A stretch of DNA of 64,000 bases from Saprospiraceae bacterium (GTDB taxonomy: Bacteria; Bacteroidota; Bacteroidia; Chitinophagales; Saprospiraceae): NCBI GenBank assembly GCA_019694255.1, contig JAIBCI010000111.1, positions 1 to 64,000 on the forward strand, given 5' to 3'. Below the pieces are notes generated by a model. That model worked only from the letters and a program-made list of their open reading frames with translations, was not told where the DNA came from and made no database searches. The position numbers and the translations under genes are program-made. Each line of letters starts with the position of its first letter. Position 1 is the first letter of the stretch. Of the stretch, positions 19,255 to 27,093 are shown in pieces.

Positions 19255-20298
19255 TTAGAGGCTTAACAAAAATTCCATTGTGTCGACGTTGTCTGCATAA
19301 TCATTGAGTCCAGGAGATTGTGATCTTCCAGGGAAAATGGATTTGGTATTCACTAGAGGCTTAGTGGATACAACGCATTGAATTTTATCTTCATTTGAAT
19401 GAACAAAAGATTCCGCTTCATCTATTTTGCTGTAGTATTCATAATGCAATGTTGCGATTCTGGATGAAAGTGATCTGTCCTGGATGATAAGCACTGAATC
19501 GCCTTGTAAAAAAATAGACCCGTTGAGAATTAGCAAAGCCAGGTTGTATTCGTAGTTATTTCTGTATTTCGTATGTCGAATCACGTGGCTAAAATGATGA
19601 TCCCAGATCCCAAGTAGCCTTGTGAAATCATATGAATCAGGTACATAAAGTTTGCTTATATTGCGACACCCAAGACCGTAAAAGTCAAACACATCATGGC
19701 CAAGGGCAATCAGATCATCTTCAGTTTCATCGCCATGCAGAATGCCGACTCCGTTGCGATGAGATCTAATCAAGCCGGGGCATCTAAGAAGATAAGGCTT
19801 AAAATAATTCTGTGCAAGATCTGAGCCGGTAGCAATCAAAGCGTCATAGGATGCAATTTTATCCGTGAATGTTATTGATTGATCTGACGCAGAGTTAATT
19901 TCCATCCAAATATTCAAGGCCCAGGGAATCAATACATTGTCTTTTTCTGATGTTTTAATCTGCAAGTTATAACCGCAGGCTAGTATGCAAAGTATGTCAT
20001 GAAATGATACCATGGGGATATTACCAGCGCAAATCAGCGCGATGTTCATTTTTTCATAGGAAGTCTTGGGTTCATAGCTGTTCAGCCATTGATACAGAGA
20101 GTCATAATTTAGATAGACAGAAGTTATAATGTCTATCATTCGCTGGGATTCTACAAGGGTGAACCAACTGTTTTGTGATTGTGCCTGCTGAAGAATTGAA
20201 GGATTATTATCCAAGTCATTCTGCATAATTTGGCCCCAATGCGCCAGGCGAGAACAAATGTTATTCCAATGTGTCGGGTTCACTCTGCTGTTCTTCAT
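19255..20298 (-). CDS. Acyl-CoA reductase (LuxC-like), 347 aa
   Basis: Belongs to the LuxC-type acyl-CoA reductase family within the aldehyde-dehydrogenase fold, which reduces acyl-CoA or acyl-protein to aldehyde. Visible motifs are ALICAGNIPMVSFHDIL (nucleotide-binding region), DALIATGSDLAQNYF, SHRNGVGILHGDET and FYGLGCRNISKLYVP, which carries the presumed catalytic cysteine. It is shorter than LuxC of luminous bacteria (~480) but similar to the compact version of many Bacteroidota. Its first codons overlap the 3' end of the pseudouridine-synthase gene by 38 bp; the next in-frame ATG would remove conserved N-terminal helix, so 20298 is kept. The physiological substrate is unknown. Confidence 0.8.
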   Translation of the reverse strand: MKNSRVNPTHWNNICSRLAHWGQIMQNDLDNNPSILQQAQSQNSWFTLVESQRMIDIITSVYLNYDSLYQWLNSYEPKTSYEKMNIALICAGNIPMVSFHDILCILACGYNLQIKTSEKDNVLIPWALNIWMEINSASDQSITFTDKIASYDALIATGSDLAQNYFKPYLLRCPGLIRSHRNGVGILHGDETEDDLIALGHDVFDFYGLGCRNISKLYVPDSYDFTRLLGIWDHHFSHVIRHTKYRNNYEYNLALLILNGSIFLQGDSVLIIQDRSLSSRIATLHYEYYSKIDEAESFVHSNEDKIQCVVSTKPLVNTKSIFPGRSQSPGLNDYADNVDTMEFLLSL

Positions 20299-21415
20299 CT
20301 TCTATTGCTTTTTCAATCTGGTCTCTTCTGTGGAAAGCATAATTTCTCCATTTGTTAATCAGTTCCATGAAGTCTTCAGGGGGCTCAACTTCAAAGTACA
20401 TTTGCTTTTTTGTAGAAGGGTGTATAAAACCTAGGCTTCTTGCATGCAATGGAAACCGTGGAACCATTTTAAAACAATTTTGAACAAATTGTTTGTACTT
20501 GGTAAAAACAGTTCCTTTAACTATTCGGTCGCCGTCATAACGCTCATCATTGAACAAAGGATGTCCGATTGATTTCAAATGTACGCGGATCTGATGTGTT
20601 CTTCCGGTCTCAAGATGACATCGAATCAAACTCGTATAATAAAATGATTCTAACACTTCATAATGCGTTACGGCATGTTTGCCTTGTAACTCGTCTTCAT
20701 GCACAAACATCCTTTGGCGATTGCGCGGGTCACGGCCGATGTTGCCCGTAATTGTTCCTTTAGCAGGCTGGGGTTCTCCCCACACAAGTGCATAATACTC
20801 TCTTTGAATACTATGGTCAAAGAATTGTCTCGCAAGATGGGCAATGGCCTCATCCGTCTTACCAACCACCAAAAGTCCGGAGGTTTCCTTGTCGATTCGG
20901 TGCACCAAACCATAACGATCGCTGGTTGCTGGAACGGGCGTATTTCTGAGATACCAGGCCAGTGCATTGACCAGTGTGCCTTCATAATTGCCAACAGCAG
21001 GATGTACGACCATGCCTGCTGGCTTGTAAATTATAAGAATTTGCTCATCTTCATAGATGATATTTAATGGAATGTTTTGTGGAACTACTTCTTCACTATG
21101 CCGTGACTTTGGGAAGACAATTTGAATTTCATCTGCCGGTCTGATTTTGTAACTCGAACGGGTGATTTTATTGTTAACTTTAATTAAGCCTGCTTCAATT
21201 GCATTTTGAATTTTATTGCGAGAGACTTGTGATAGTCTGTCAAAGACAAACTGATCCAGTCTTACGGGACTTTGTCCGGGGTCAGCCTGAATTAACAAAT
21301 GTTCAAATTCAGGTTCTTCTGAAGTAATTAAATTTTGATCGGTCGAGTTCAATGATGTATTATTTTTACCACTGCTAAGATTTAGCAGCTGCAAAGCTAA
21401 AAAAGGTCCTGCCAA
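20261..21415 (-). CDS. RluD-family 23S rRNA pseudouridine synthase
   Basis: Converts specific uridines in large-subunit rRNA to pseudouridine. An S4 RNA-binding domain (RLDQFVFDRLSQVSRNKIQ ... AGLIKVNN) is followed by the catalytic domain with GLVHRIDKETSGLLVVGKT, whose aspartate is the nucleophile, and the late motifs TGRTHQIRVHLKSIGHP and ARSLGFIHP. The start is uncertain: there is no ATG in the first ~120 bp, and in-frame TTG codons occur at 21415, 21394 and 21352. The first ~45 residues look unstructured and may not be translated. The gene is followed by acyl-CoA reductase and nth on the same strand. RluD is the closest match, but RluA/RluC-type specificity cannot be excluded. Confidence 0.9.
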   Translation of the reverse strand: MAGPFLALQLLNLSSGKNNTSLNSTDQNLITSEEPEFEHLLIQADPGQSPVRLDQFVFDRLSQVSRNKIQNAIEAGLIKVNNKITRSSYKIRPADEIQIVFPKSRHSEEVVPQNIPLNIIYEDEQILIIYKPAGMVVHPAVGNYEGTLVNALAWYLRNTPVPATSDRYGLVHRIDKETSGLLVVGKTDEAIAHLARQFFDHSIQREYYALVWGEPQPAKGTITGNIGRDPRNRQRMFVHEDELQGKHAVTHYEVLESFYYTSLIRCHLETGRTHQIRVHLKSIGHPLFNDERYDGDRIVKGTVFTKYKQFVQNCFKMVPRFPLHARSLGFIHPSTKKQMYFEVEPPEDFMELINKWRNYAFHRRDQIEKAIEDEEQQSEPDTLE

Positions 21416-21498
21416 CTTCAGCAGCCTGCTTTCGTATTTTGTAAAAGAATGTTTTAAAATTAGAATTTAATATTGCCACATCATAAACAGAAATTTAG

Positions 21499-22701
21499 AT
21501 GAAAAAGCTATCCACCATTTGTGCTGGTTCAAGCAAGGATCTACGTACCAGTGCCCCCCACCAGTTACCGATTTATGCTACTGCTGCTTTTACATTTTGT
21601 GACCTTGAAGAAGGAATGCGCATTTTTGAAAATCAGCCTGGTGCACATGTTTATAGCCGATATGGCAATCCTACTGTCGAAGCTGTGGCACAAAAAATTG
21701 CCGACCTGGAAGCTTTCGGATTGGGTGAAAAGGCTTTTGGTCTTATGACAAGCTCTGGTATGGCTGCCATTCATCTTGCCCTCGAATCCTGTCTTTCGAG
21801 CGGTGATACATTGCTGACGCAAAAAATTTTATACGGTGGTACAACCGAGTTGATCGAAAAGCTATTCAAGAAAAACGGTATCAAAGTCATCTATGATGAT
21901 TTAGAGGATCGCAGGTTGGTGGAGAAGCTGGTTAATGATAACCAAGTTAAGGCAATCTTTGCCGAGACGCCGGTCAATCCAACACTGCAATGTGTTGATT
22001 TGAAAATGCTCGTATCAATTGCTAAAAAAAGCAATGCAAGGCTGATAGTCGATAATACTTTTGCCACACCAATTTTATGTCGTCCGTTGACAATCGGGGC
22101 TCATTTAGTCGTTCACTCGACCACCAAATATCTGCACGGTCATGGTTATTCTACCGGAGGTGCGGTCGTATGTTCCGAAGAACATTTTTTCAAGACCAAA
22201 CTGTGGACGTTGTATAAACTTATTGGTTCAAATGCCAGCCCTTTTGAGGCTTGGCTTGTCGATATGGGAATGAAAACACTTCACTTGCGAATGGAGCGTC
22301 ACTGCCAGAATGCAATGAAGCTTGCTCAATGGTTCGAAAAACAACCTTTGGTCAAGAAAGTCAATTATCCGGGATTGAAAAAGCATCATTCACACCTAAT
22401 CGCAAAAAAGCAAATGTCGGATTTCGGGGCCATGATGAGCATTGAGATTAATAGACCGCTCAAGACAGTCCAGAAATTTGTTAATCGATTAAAATTATGT
22501 ACGATCACACCAACATTGGGTGAGACTGACACTATTGTGCTACATCCGGCAAGTATGTCACATCTTAAGGTGCCCAGAGATGTTCGGCTTCAACAGGGTG
22601 TTACAGATGGTCTGGTACGAATCTCTGTTGGCCTTGAGGATGTACAAGATATCATTGCGGACTGGAAGCAGGCCATGGTGATGGAAAGCAGGTCAAGATA
22701 G
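21499..22701 (+). CDS. Cys/Met-metabolism PLP-dependent (trans-sulfuration) enzyme, 400 aa
   Basis: Fold-type I PLP enzyme of the cystathionine gamma-synthase/gamma-lyase/methionine gamma-lyase group. The family signature HVYSRYGNPTVEAV, the TSSGMAAIHLAL segment, the cofactor aspartate in LIVDNTFATP and the Schiff-base lysine (about residue 210) in VVHSTTKYLHGHG are present. The loop reads KILYGGTTELI where methionine gamma-lyases have a characteristic cysteine after YG, so a cystathionine gamma-lyase/synthase or O-acetylhomoserine sulfhydrylase role is at least as likely. It is divergent from the pseudouridine synthase, with 83 bp between. No SAM or other riboswitch was found upstream. Confidence 0.9.
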   Translation: MKKLSTICAGSSKDLRTSAPHQLPIYATAAFTFCDLEEGMRIFENQPGAHVYSRYGNPTVEAVAQKIADLEAFGLGEKAFGLMTSSGMAAIHLALESCLSSGDTLLTQKILYGGTTELIEKLFKKNGIKVIYDDLEDRRLVEKLVNDNQVKAIFAETPVNPTLQCVDLKMLVSIAKKSNARLIVDNTFATPILCRPLTIGAHLVVHSTTKYLHGHGYSTGGAVVCSEEHFFKTKLWTLYKLIGSNASPFEAWLVDMGMKTLHLRMERHCQNAMKLAQWFEKQPLVKKVNYPGLKKHHSHLIAKKQMSDFGAMMSIEINRPLKTVQKFVNRLKLCTITPTLGETDTIVLHPASMSHLKVPRDVRLQQGVTDGLVRISVGLEDVQDIIADWKQAMVMESRSR

Positions 22702-22863
22702 AATATCGGATTTATCTAAAGAATCATAAGCCGAATAAAAATATTTAATTGGAGTAATAATTGAAAAATGATTATTTTGGCACGGTCTAAACATGTTGGA
22801 TTATGAAATCCATGCTGAACCTTTTGATGTTTGACAAAAATTGTAAAACAAAATCAATTTTAT

Positions 22864-23298
22864 ATGGAACCAATTAAAATTAACATCATTGCAATTCTCA
22901 TTGCAGTTGTAGTCAATTTCATTCTCGGCTGGTTATGGTATACCCCTTTATTTGGAAAGTTATGGGGTCGCGAAATGGGATATGATATGAATGAAAAGCC
23001 CGCCTCTTCCGAATTAATGAAAGGCATGGTATTTATGATCATTGGTAATTTTCTTTTTGCATGGGTGCTGGCTCACAATATGGCGGCATGGTCGTTTGTG
23101 CCTGGTACGAATGAAAACATAGCTACTACCAATGCGATTATGGCAGCGGTTTTTACCTGGCTGGGCTTTTATTTTCCAGGTGACCTTGGATCCACCTCGT
23201 GGGAAAAGAAATCTTGGACACTGTTTTTTATTAATACAGGTTATCACCTTGTTTCGCTACTGGTTGTTGCATTAATAATTTCGTATTGGCCAGCATAA
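22864..23298 (+). CDS. DUF1761 membrane protein, 144 aa
   Basis: The frame opens at a TTG (22831), but the ATG at 22864 gives the natural start MEPIKINIIAILIAVVVNF. Four hydrophobic helices are visible (about residues 6-24, 55-75, 85-110, 120-142). The WLWYTPLFGKLW and LGFYFPGDLG-like segments match the DUF1761 family of small integral membrane proteins of unknown function. It is monocistronic in appearance, with a strong hairpin terminator after it at 23332-23365. The 162 bp before the ATG hold nothing recognisable. Confidence 0.8.
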   Translation: MEPIKINIIAILIAVVVNFILGWLWYTPLFGKLWGREMGYDMNEKPASSELMKGMVFMIIGNFLFAWVLAHNMAAWSFVPGTNENIATTNAIMAAVFTWLGFYFPGDLGSTSWEKKSWTLFFINTGYHLVSLLVVALIISYWPA

Positions 23299-23331
23299 TC
23301 AGGGCTCATTCTAAAAATATTATTTAATAGC

Positions 23332-23365
23332 AAGAGGTTGAAGCATATCTGCTTTGACCTCTTTT
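23332..23365 (+). terminator. Intrinsic terminator after the DUF1761 gene
   Basis: Thirteen base pairs (with two G-T wobbles) form between AAGAGGTTGAAGC (23332-23344) and GCTTTGACCTCTT (23351-23363), closing a 6-nt loop ATATCT and ending in TTTT. It ends immediately before the first candidate ATG (23367) of the DUF1003 gene. Confidence 0.75.
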
Positions 23366-23378
23366 AATGATTTATCGC

Positions 23379-23843
23379 ATGAAACAACAACATCAGACTC
23401 TTGAGCAGATAAAGCATCATTTTCCACCATTGCATAATGTGAATCAAACACACCGTCAGGGACTTTCCTCAATGGACAAACTGGCATTGTGGATTACTGA
23501 ACATGTTGGTACAATGGCCTTTTTTATGTTAATTTTTTTTTGGACATTGATCTGGTTGAGCTGGAATACGCTTGCCCCATCGCAGCTTCGCTTTGATCCA
23601 TTTCCGGCATTTGTACTGTGGCTATTCATATCAAATATGATACAGATATTTCTCATGCCATTGATTATGATTGGTCAGAATCTCCAGTCGCGACATTCCG
23701 AATTAAGAGCGGAGCAGGATTTTACAATCAATTTGAAGGCAGAGGCAGAGGTCGAAGAAATACTTAGGCATCTTGAGAATCAAAGTGAGAAGATTCTGAT
23801 CATATTGAGCAAATTAGAAGCACTGGAAAATAAGCATGTATAG
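23379..23843 (+). CDS. DUF1003 membrane protein, ~154 aa
   Basis: Small membrane protein with the DUF1003 signature: DKLALWITEHVGTMAFFMLIF, then WNTLAPSQLRFDPFPAF and SNMIQIFLMPLIMIGQN, giving two TM helices. A C-terminal amphipathic helix follows (AEAEVEEILRHLENQSEKIL). The function of the family is unknown. ATGs occur at 23367 and 23379; the second is chosen because the first abuts the hairpin of the upstream terminator and MKQQHQTLEQIKHHFPP looks like the usual N-terminus. It is convergent with miaE. Confidence 0.82.
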   Translation: MKQQHQTLEQIKHHFPPLHNVNQTHRQGLSSMDKLALWITEHVGTMAFFMLIFFWTLIWLSWNTLAPSQLRFDPFPAFVLWLFISNMIQIFLMPLIMIGQNLQSRHSELRAEQDFTINLKAEAEVEEILRHLENQSEKILIILSKLEALENKHV

Positions 23844-23934
23844 TCAGCCATGATTGGTCTTCTTCGTCACTGATAATATGTATATAAGCAGCTAGTGAGA
23901 TGACAGCTGCAATACGAACAGGGTAAGCCAATAT

Positions 23935-24519
23935 TTAATGAAGCGCTGCGCGAATAGGTAATGATTGAATCACTTCGGCTTCCCTGTCCATCCACCAATC
24001 CATTCGTTCATAGACTTGTTTTTCCGGAAAATATGTCAGTCCCATATTAATATAAATATGCCCATGACGGGCTTCGGAAGTCCATAGCATTTTATAAAAT
24101 TTCTTATAACCAGGGTCTATCAGATTTTCTTCTATCAGTCTGAATCGTTCTGCTCCCCGTGTTTCGAAGAGCGAGCCTATGAGTAAATAATCCAAGAACC
24201 TTTTTTCTCCACTGCTATGCATTTGTTTGATAAGTAATTTGATATAAGGGTCTTCATTTATTGCTGGAGAAAAATTGATTTTCCGTTCCTGCATCAATTC
24301 GAAGACAAGTTTGAAATGCTCCAATTCCTCTATCGCAGTGTCGATCAATTCACGATGAATGGCACTTCTTTCTGGGTATTTAGCAACCAGGCTTAAAGCC
24401 ATTGCGGAAGCTTTTCGTTCACAATCAGCGTGATCTTGAAGGAAAGTATCAAAATCTGAAATTACGGCGTCAATCCAAGCTTGCGGACTGGCAGCTCTGA
24501 GGTCAAGCGTCTTTTTCAA
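23935..24519 (-). CDS. miaE: tRNA-(ms2io6A37) hydroxylase MiaE
   Basis: Diiron monooxygenase that hydroxylates the isopentenyl group of modified A37 in tRNA. It is 194 residues and all helical, with the ferritin-like metal-ligand series visible as E in CERKAS, ExxH in EELEHFKLV, E in FETRGAERF and ExxH in SEARHGHIY. The start is a TTG at 24519 (MKKTLDLRAASPQAW); no ATG gives a full N-terminus. It lies 10 bp after a 37-codon membrane-peptide gene and downstream of the helicase on the same strand. miaA and miaB are not in the window. Confidence 0.93.
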   Translation of the reverse strand: MKKTLDLRAASPQAWIDAVISDFDTFLQDHADCERKASAMALSLVAKYPERSAIHRELIDTAIEELEHFKLVFELMQERKINFSPAINEDPYIKLLIKQMHSSGEKRFLDYLLIGSLFETRGAERFRLIEENLIDPGYKKFYKMLWTSEARHGHIYINMGLTYFPEKQVYERMDWWMDREAEVIQSLPIRAALH

Positions 24520-24529
24520 TGTAAGGGTA

Positions 24530-24643
24530 TCAGGATCTGAATGCCAGGTACATTAAAAGCATCAGGACCACAGCAATCCCGACCATTATCAGCAATATCC
24601 GTTGGCCTTCTGTTCTTTCCTTTTTCTGATCTATTTTAGACAT
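24530..24643 (-). CDS. Small single-pass membrane protein, 37 aa
   Basis: A short ORF in the gap between the helicase and miaE genes. It begins ATG at 24643 and reads MSKIDQKKERTEGQR, then a hydrophobic helix of about 20 residues (ILLIMVGIAVVLMLLMYLAF) and RS before TGA. A charged N-terminus plus one TM helix is a common small membrane-protein design. The 10-bp spacing to miaE and same-strand order support real translation. The function is unknown. Confidence 0.55.
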   Translation of the reverse strand: MSKIDQKKERTEGQRILLIMVGIAVVLMLLMYLAFRS

Positions 24644-24692
24644 TTCTTTTTTTGTCAAAATTATTATAGGTATTTCAATCGAGTGTAAAATT

Positions 24693-25988
24693 CTAACGGT
24701 ATTTTTCAAGAAATTCCGTTACACGGTTATCGGTACGTATATCCCGCCAGGTCAAATTTTGTTTTAAGAAGACGCCTTCAAAGCTGCGTGCGCGGCTGAG
24801 GGCGACATAAGCCTGTCCGTTCTCAAAAGCTCCTCTTCCAAGATCAATTATGATTCGGTCAAAGCTTTTGCCCTGACTCTTATGAACTGTAACAGCCCAA
24901 GCTAATTTTAATGGAAACTGGGTAAAAGTGCCCATAACTTCTTTGTGAAGCTCTTCTCCTGCTACACGGTATCTGATAATGTCCCAGTCCTCCCTGTTGA
25001 TCCTAACCGGGTCACCGTCATGGTTAAACAAGACCGTAATCTCATCATCAGCCAGCTCAAGTACTTGACCTATGCTTCCATTGACATATTTTTTATCCGG
25101 GCTATTTCGGATCGCCATGACCTGAGCTCCTTTTTTCAGTATCAGTTGCTGATCATTGGGATATTGGCTCTGGCTAACAATACCATTAACGCGTGCCTCA
25201 TATATCCTAGGACTGTCCGCTAAGGTTTGTAGGGCAATATTGTTGATATTCTGAGCAATGACGTTGGTGCTGGTTAGTGTAATTATTGGCGTTTCTTCCG
25301 TGTGGATTATTTCAAGTTTTCTAGAGTTTAGTTCATGGAGATCATCTTCATCAATACTATTGGTTCTGATCCTGTTGAGGAGCCTTATGAACCTTTGGTC
25401 CTGCTGGCGGAAGACCTGACCTAATTCGATAACTTCAAAATCCTTGATTTCTGACATAACATGCGCAGAAAAAAAATATGGGGAGGTGTATTGTGTTTCA
25501 AAATATTCTTTTTCAAAAGAAGTACTCACTACTGGCGGCAGTTGATATAGATCTCCGATCCACAGCATTGGGATGCCGCCGAAAGCTTGATCTATACCAA
25601 TTGATAACCTGAGGATTTGATCGATGTGGTCCAGGATGTCTGCCCGCACCATGCTAATCTCGTCAATGACGATCATTTCGATTTTTTTTACCAACGATTT
25701 GGATAAAGCCCTGTAATCTTCACGCTTTACAAATCCTGGAGGTAGCCTGAAAAATGAATGAATGGTCTGGCCGCCAACATTTACAGCTGCAATTCCCGTT
25801 GGGGCGAGAACTATTGATCGCCTGGTTGAAATTTTTTCAAATAGTTTGAACAACGTTGTTTTGCCTGTTCCTGCTTTTCCGGTAACAAAAATGACACCCT
25901 TGAAATCATTGAGACGATCAAGAACATAATGTTGTTCATCATGAAGTATAAGTACTTCCGGGCCTTTTTCGTCAGGAAAGTTATTCAT
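24693..25988 (-). CDS. Pif1-like superfamily 1 DNA helicase, 431 aa
   Basis: ATP-dependent 5'-3' DNA helicase of the Pif1/RecD2-related group. Walker A is GKAGTGKTTLFKLF (about residues 37-50), followed by LAPTGIAAVNVGGQTIHSFF, Walker B VIDEISMV, GDLYQLPPVV, and the C-terminal UvrD-like motifs AVTVHKSQGKSFDRIIID and AYVALSRARSFEGV. At 431 residues it is a compact core without the HRDC or extra C-terminal domains of larger homologues. Its ATG is 6 bp after the stop of the secreted nuclease-fold gene, so both come from one transcript. A role in genome maintenance is inferred. Confidence 0.92.
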   Translation of the reverse strand: MNNFPDEKGPEVLILHDEQHYVLDRLNDFKGVIFVTGKAGTGKTTLFKLFEKISTRRSIVLAPTGIAAVNVGGQTIHSFFRLPPGFVKREDYRALSKSLVKKIEMIVIDEISMVRADILDHIDQILRLSIGIDQAFGGIPMLWIGDLYQLPPVVSTSFEKEYFETQYTSPYFFSAHVMSEIKDFEVIELGQVFRQQDQRFIRLLNRIRTNSIDEDDLHELNSRKLEIIHTEETPIITLTSTNVIAQNINNIALQTLADSPRIYEARVNGIVSQSQYPNDQQLILKKGAQVMAIRNSPDKKYVNGSIGQVLELADDEITVLFNHDGDPVRINREDWDIIRYRVAGEELHKEVMGTFTQFPLKLAWAVTVHKSQGKSFDRIIIDLGRGAFENGQAYVALSRARSFEGVFLKQNLTWRDIRTDNRVTEFLEKYR

Positions 25989-25994
25989 ACTGGT

Positions 25995-27035
25995 TTATTT
26001 TTTCCTAAGTAGGTAGACCAAAGCTGGAAAATGATCACTGAAGCCATGATTCCATACATCTCCGCTAAATGATCTTTTAGGGTAATTTTTGAAATGACCT
26101 TCCGTCTCCATCATAAATTGCTTGTGGTAAATCTGGCAACTTTTATATTTGAATTCATGTGTACTTCCCTTAATCAATCGATGTGATAGTATAATCTGAT
26201 CAAATAAGGACCAGGAGTCTTCATGTGCAAGGCTACCATAGCCATTTTTATAGACCTGCCAAAAAGGATTGAATAGTTCTTCTGGTGAAGTGTCGTCAAT
26301 TTTTTTTTCAGCCTTTAAAAAAGTATGAATACTAGGGTCATCAGGGTTGTCATTCAGATCACCCATGACAATAAACGCGGGGTGTGGATCAATGGTGCGG
26401 ATTGAGTCGAATATTTGATAATTAAGTCGAGCAAGCTGAATTCTGAAAGGCATACTAAAGGCCGTTCCTCCACGGCGAGAAGGCCAGTGATTGACAGCGA
26501 TATAAAGTGTTTGTCCAGCTAAATCACCTTTTACAAGGAGCACATTGCGCGTATATTTCCTCCCGTCACTGGTGTCTTGCAAAAGAACTGGGATAGATTT
26601 TGACTCCAGTACCTTGAAGTATTTTGATTTGTATAATAAGGCCACATCAATTCCGCGTGAATCCTTCGAATCATAATGTACAATCTGATAACCCGCATCT
26701 GCCAGTTTGGGTGTATTGATAAGATCTCTGAGAACACGCCTGTTTTCTACTTCCGCCACACCCAGAATAACTGCCCCCTCCTTGGCCAATGGCTTGCCCA
26801 GATCGGCAATCACAGTGGAAAGATTATTTAACTTTTCTAAGTATTTCTCTTCAGTCCAGGATTTGGCACCAGAAGGGGTGAATTCTTCATCGAGAATTGT
26901 AGAATCCCGATAAGGATCAAATAAATTTTCTAAGTTGTAAAAACCAATACATGCGATTTGACCTTGTTGATTTTGGCCGTAAATGGTTTTATAATTTATA
27001 AGGCTTGTCAGACCCAGAAGAAAGAGGTATTTCAT
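25995..27035 (-). CDS. Secreted endonuclease/exonuclease/phosphatase-fold protein, 346 aa
   Basis: An exported enzyme of the DNase I-like EEP superfamily. It has a short signal peptide (MKYLFLLGLTSLINYKTIYGQ) and the full catalytic set: FYNLENLF (Asn), VAEVENRRVL (metal-binding Glu), VNHWPSRRGG (His), VMGDLNDNPDD (Asp-Asn) and the terminal GFSDHFPALV (Asp-His). Members cut DNA, RNA or phosphoesters. The neighbours suggest an external substrate: a TonB receptor and a DUF5689 lipoprotein are read divergently from 27094. The ATGs are only 58 bp apart, so the two promoters must overlap. Confidence 0.88.
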   Translation of the reverse strand: MKYLFLLGLTSLINYKTIYGQNQQGQIACIGFYNLENLFDPYRDSTILDEEFTPSGAKSWTEEKYLEKLNNLSTVIADLGKPLAKEGAVILGVAEVENRRVLRDLINTPKLADAGYQIVHYDSKDSRGIDVALLYKSKYFKVLESKSIPVLLQDTSDGRKYTRNVLLVKGDLAGQTLYIAVNHWPSRRGGTAFSMPFRIQLARLNYQIFDSIRTIDPHPAFIVMGDLNDNPDDPSIHTFLKAEKKIDDTSPEELFNPFWQVYKNGYGSLAHEDSWSLFDQIILSHRLIKGSTHEFKYKSCQIYHKQFMMETEGHFKNYPKRSFSGDVWNHGFSDHFPALVYLLRKK

Positions 27036-27067
27036 TCTTAATTAATATGATAAAGTACCAAATAAGT

Positions 27068-27076
27068 TAGCTTTGT
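27068..27076 (+). promoter_or_regulatory. Likely promoter -7 element for the TonB receptor gene
   Basis: TAGCTTTG, a perfect TAnnTTTG match, lies about 18 bp before the ATG at 27094 in the 58-bp divergent spacer. About 19 bp upstream is TATG, a weak -33. The TTG codon at 27073 falls inside this box, which argues against using it as the start. Confidence 0.5.
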
Positions 27077-27093
27077 GCACGAAAGCTCAAATC

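Noticed and set aside
21416..21498. SAM or other riboswitch before the trans-sulfuration enzyme
   Set aside because: The spacer is only 83 bp, AT-rich, and has none of the conserved riboswitch elements or a terminator hairpin.
23880..23915. GCAGCT / AGCTGC hairpin between DUF1003 and miaE as a bidirectional terminator
   Set aside because: The stem is only 6 bp with an 11-nt loop, and no T-run follows on either strand.
27073..27093. TTG at 27073 as the start of the TonB receptor
   Set aside because: The codon lies inside a TAGCTTTG promoter box, and the ATG at 27094 gives a normal signal peptide.
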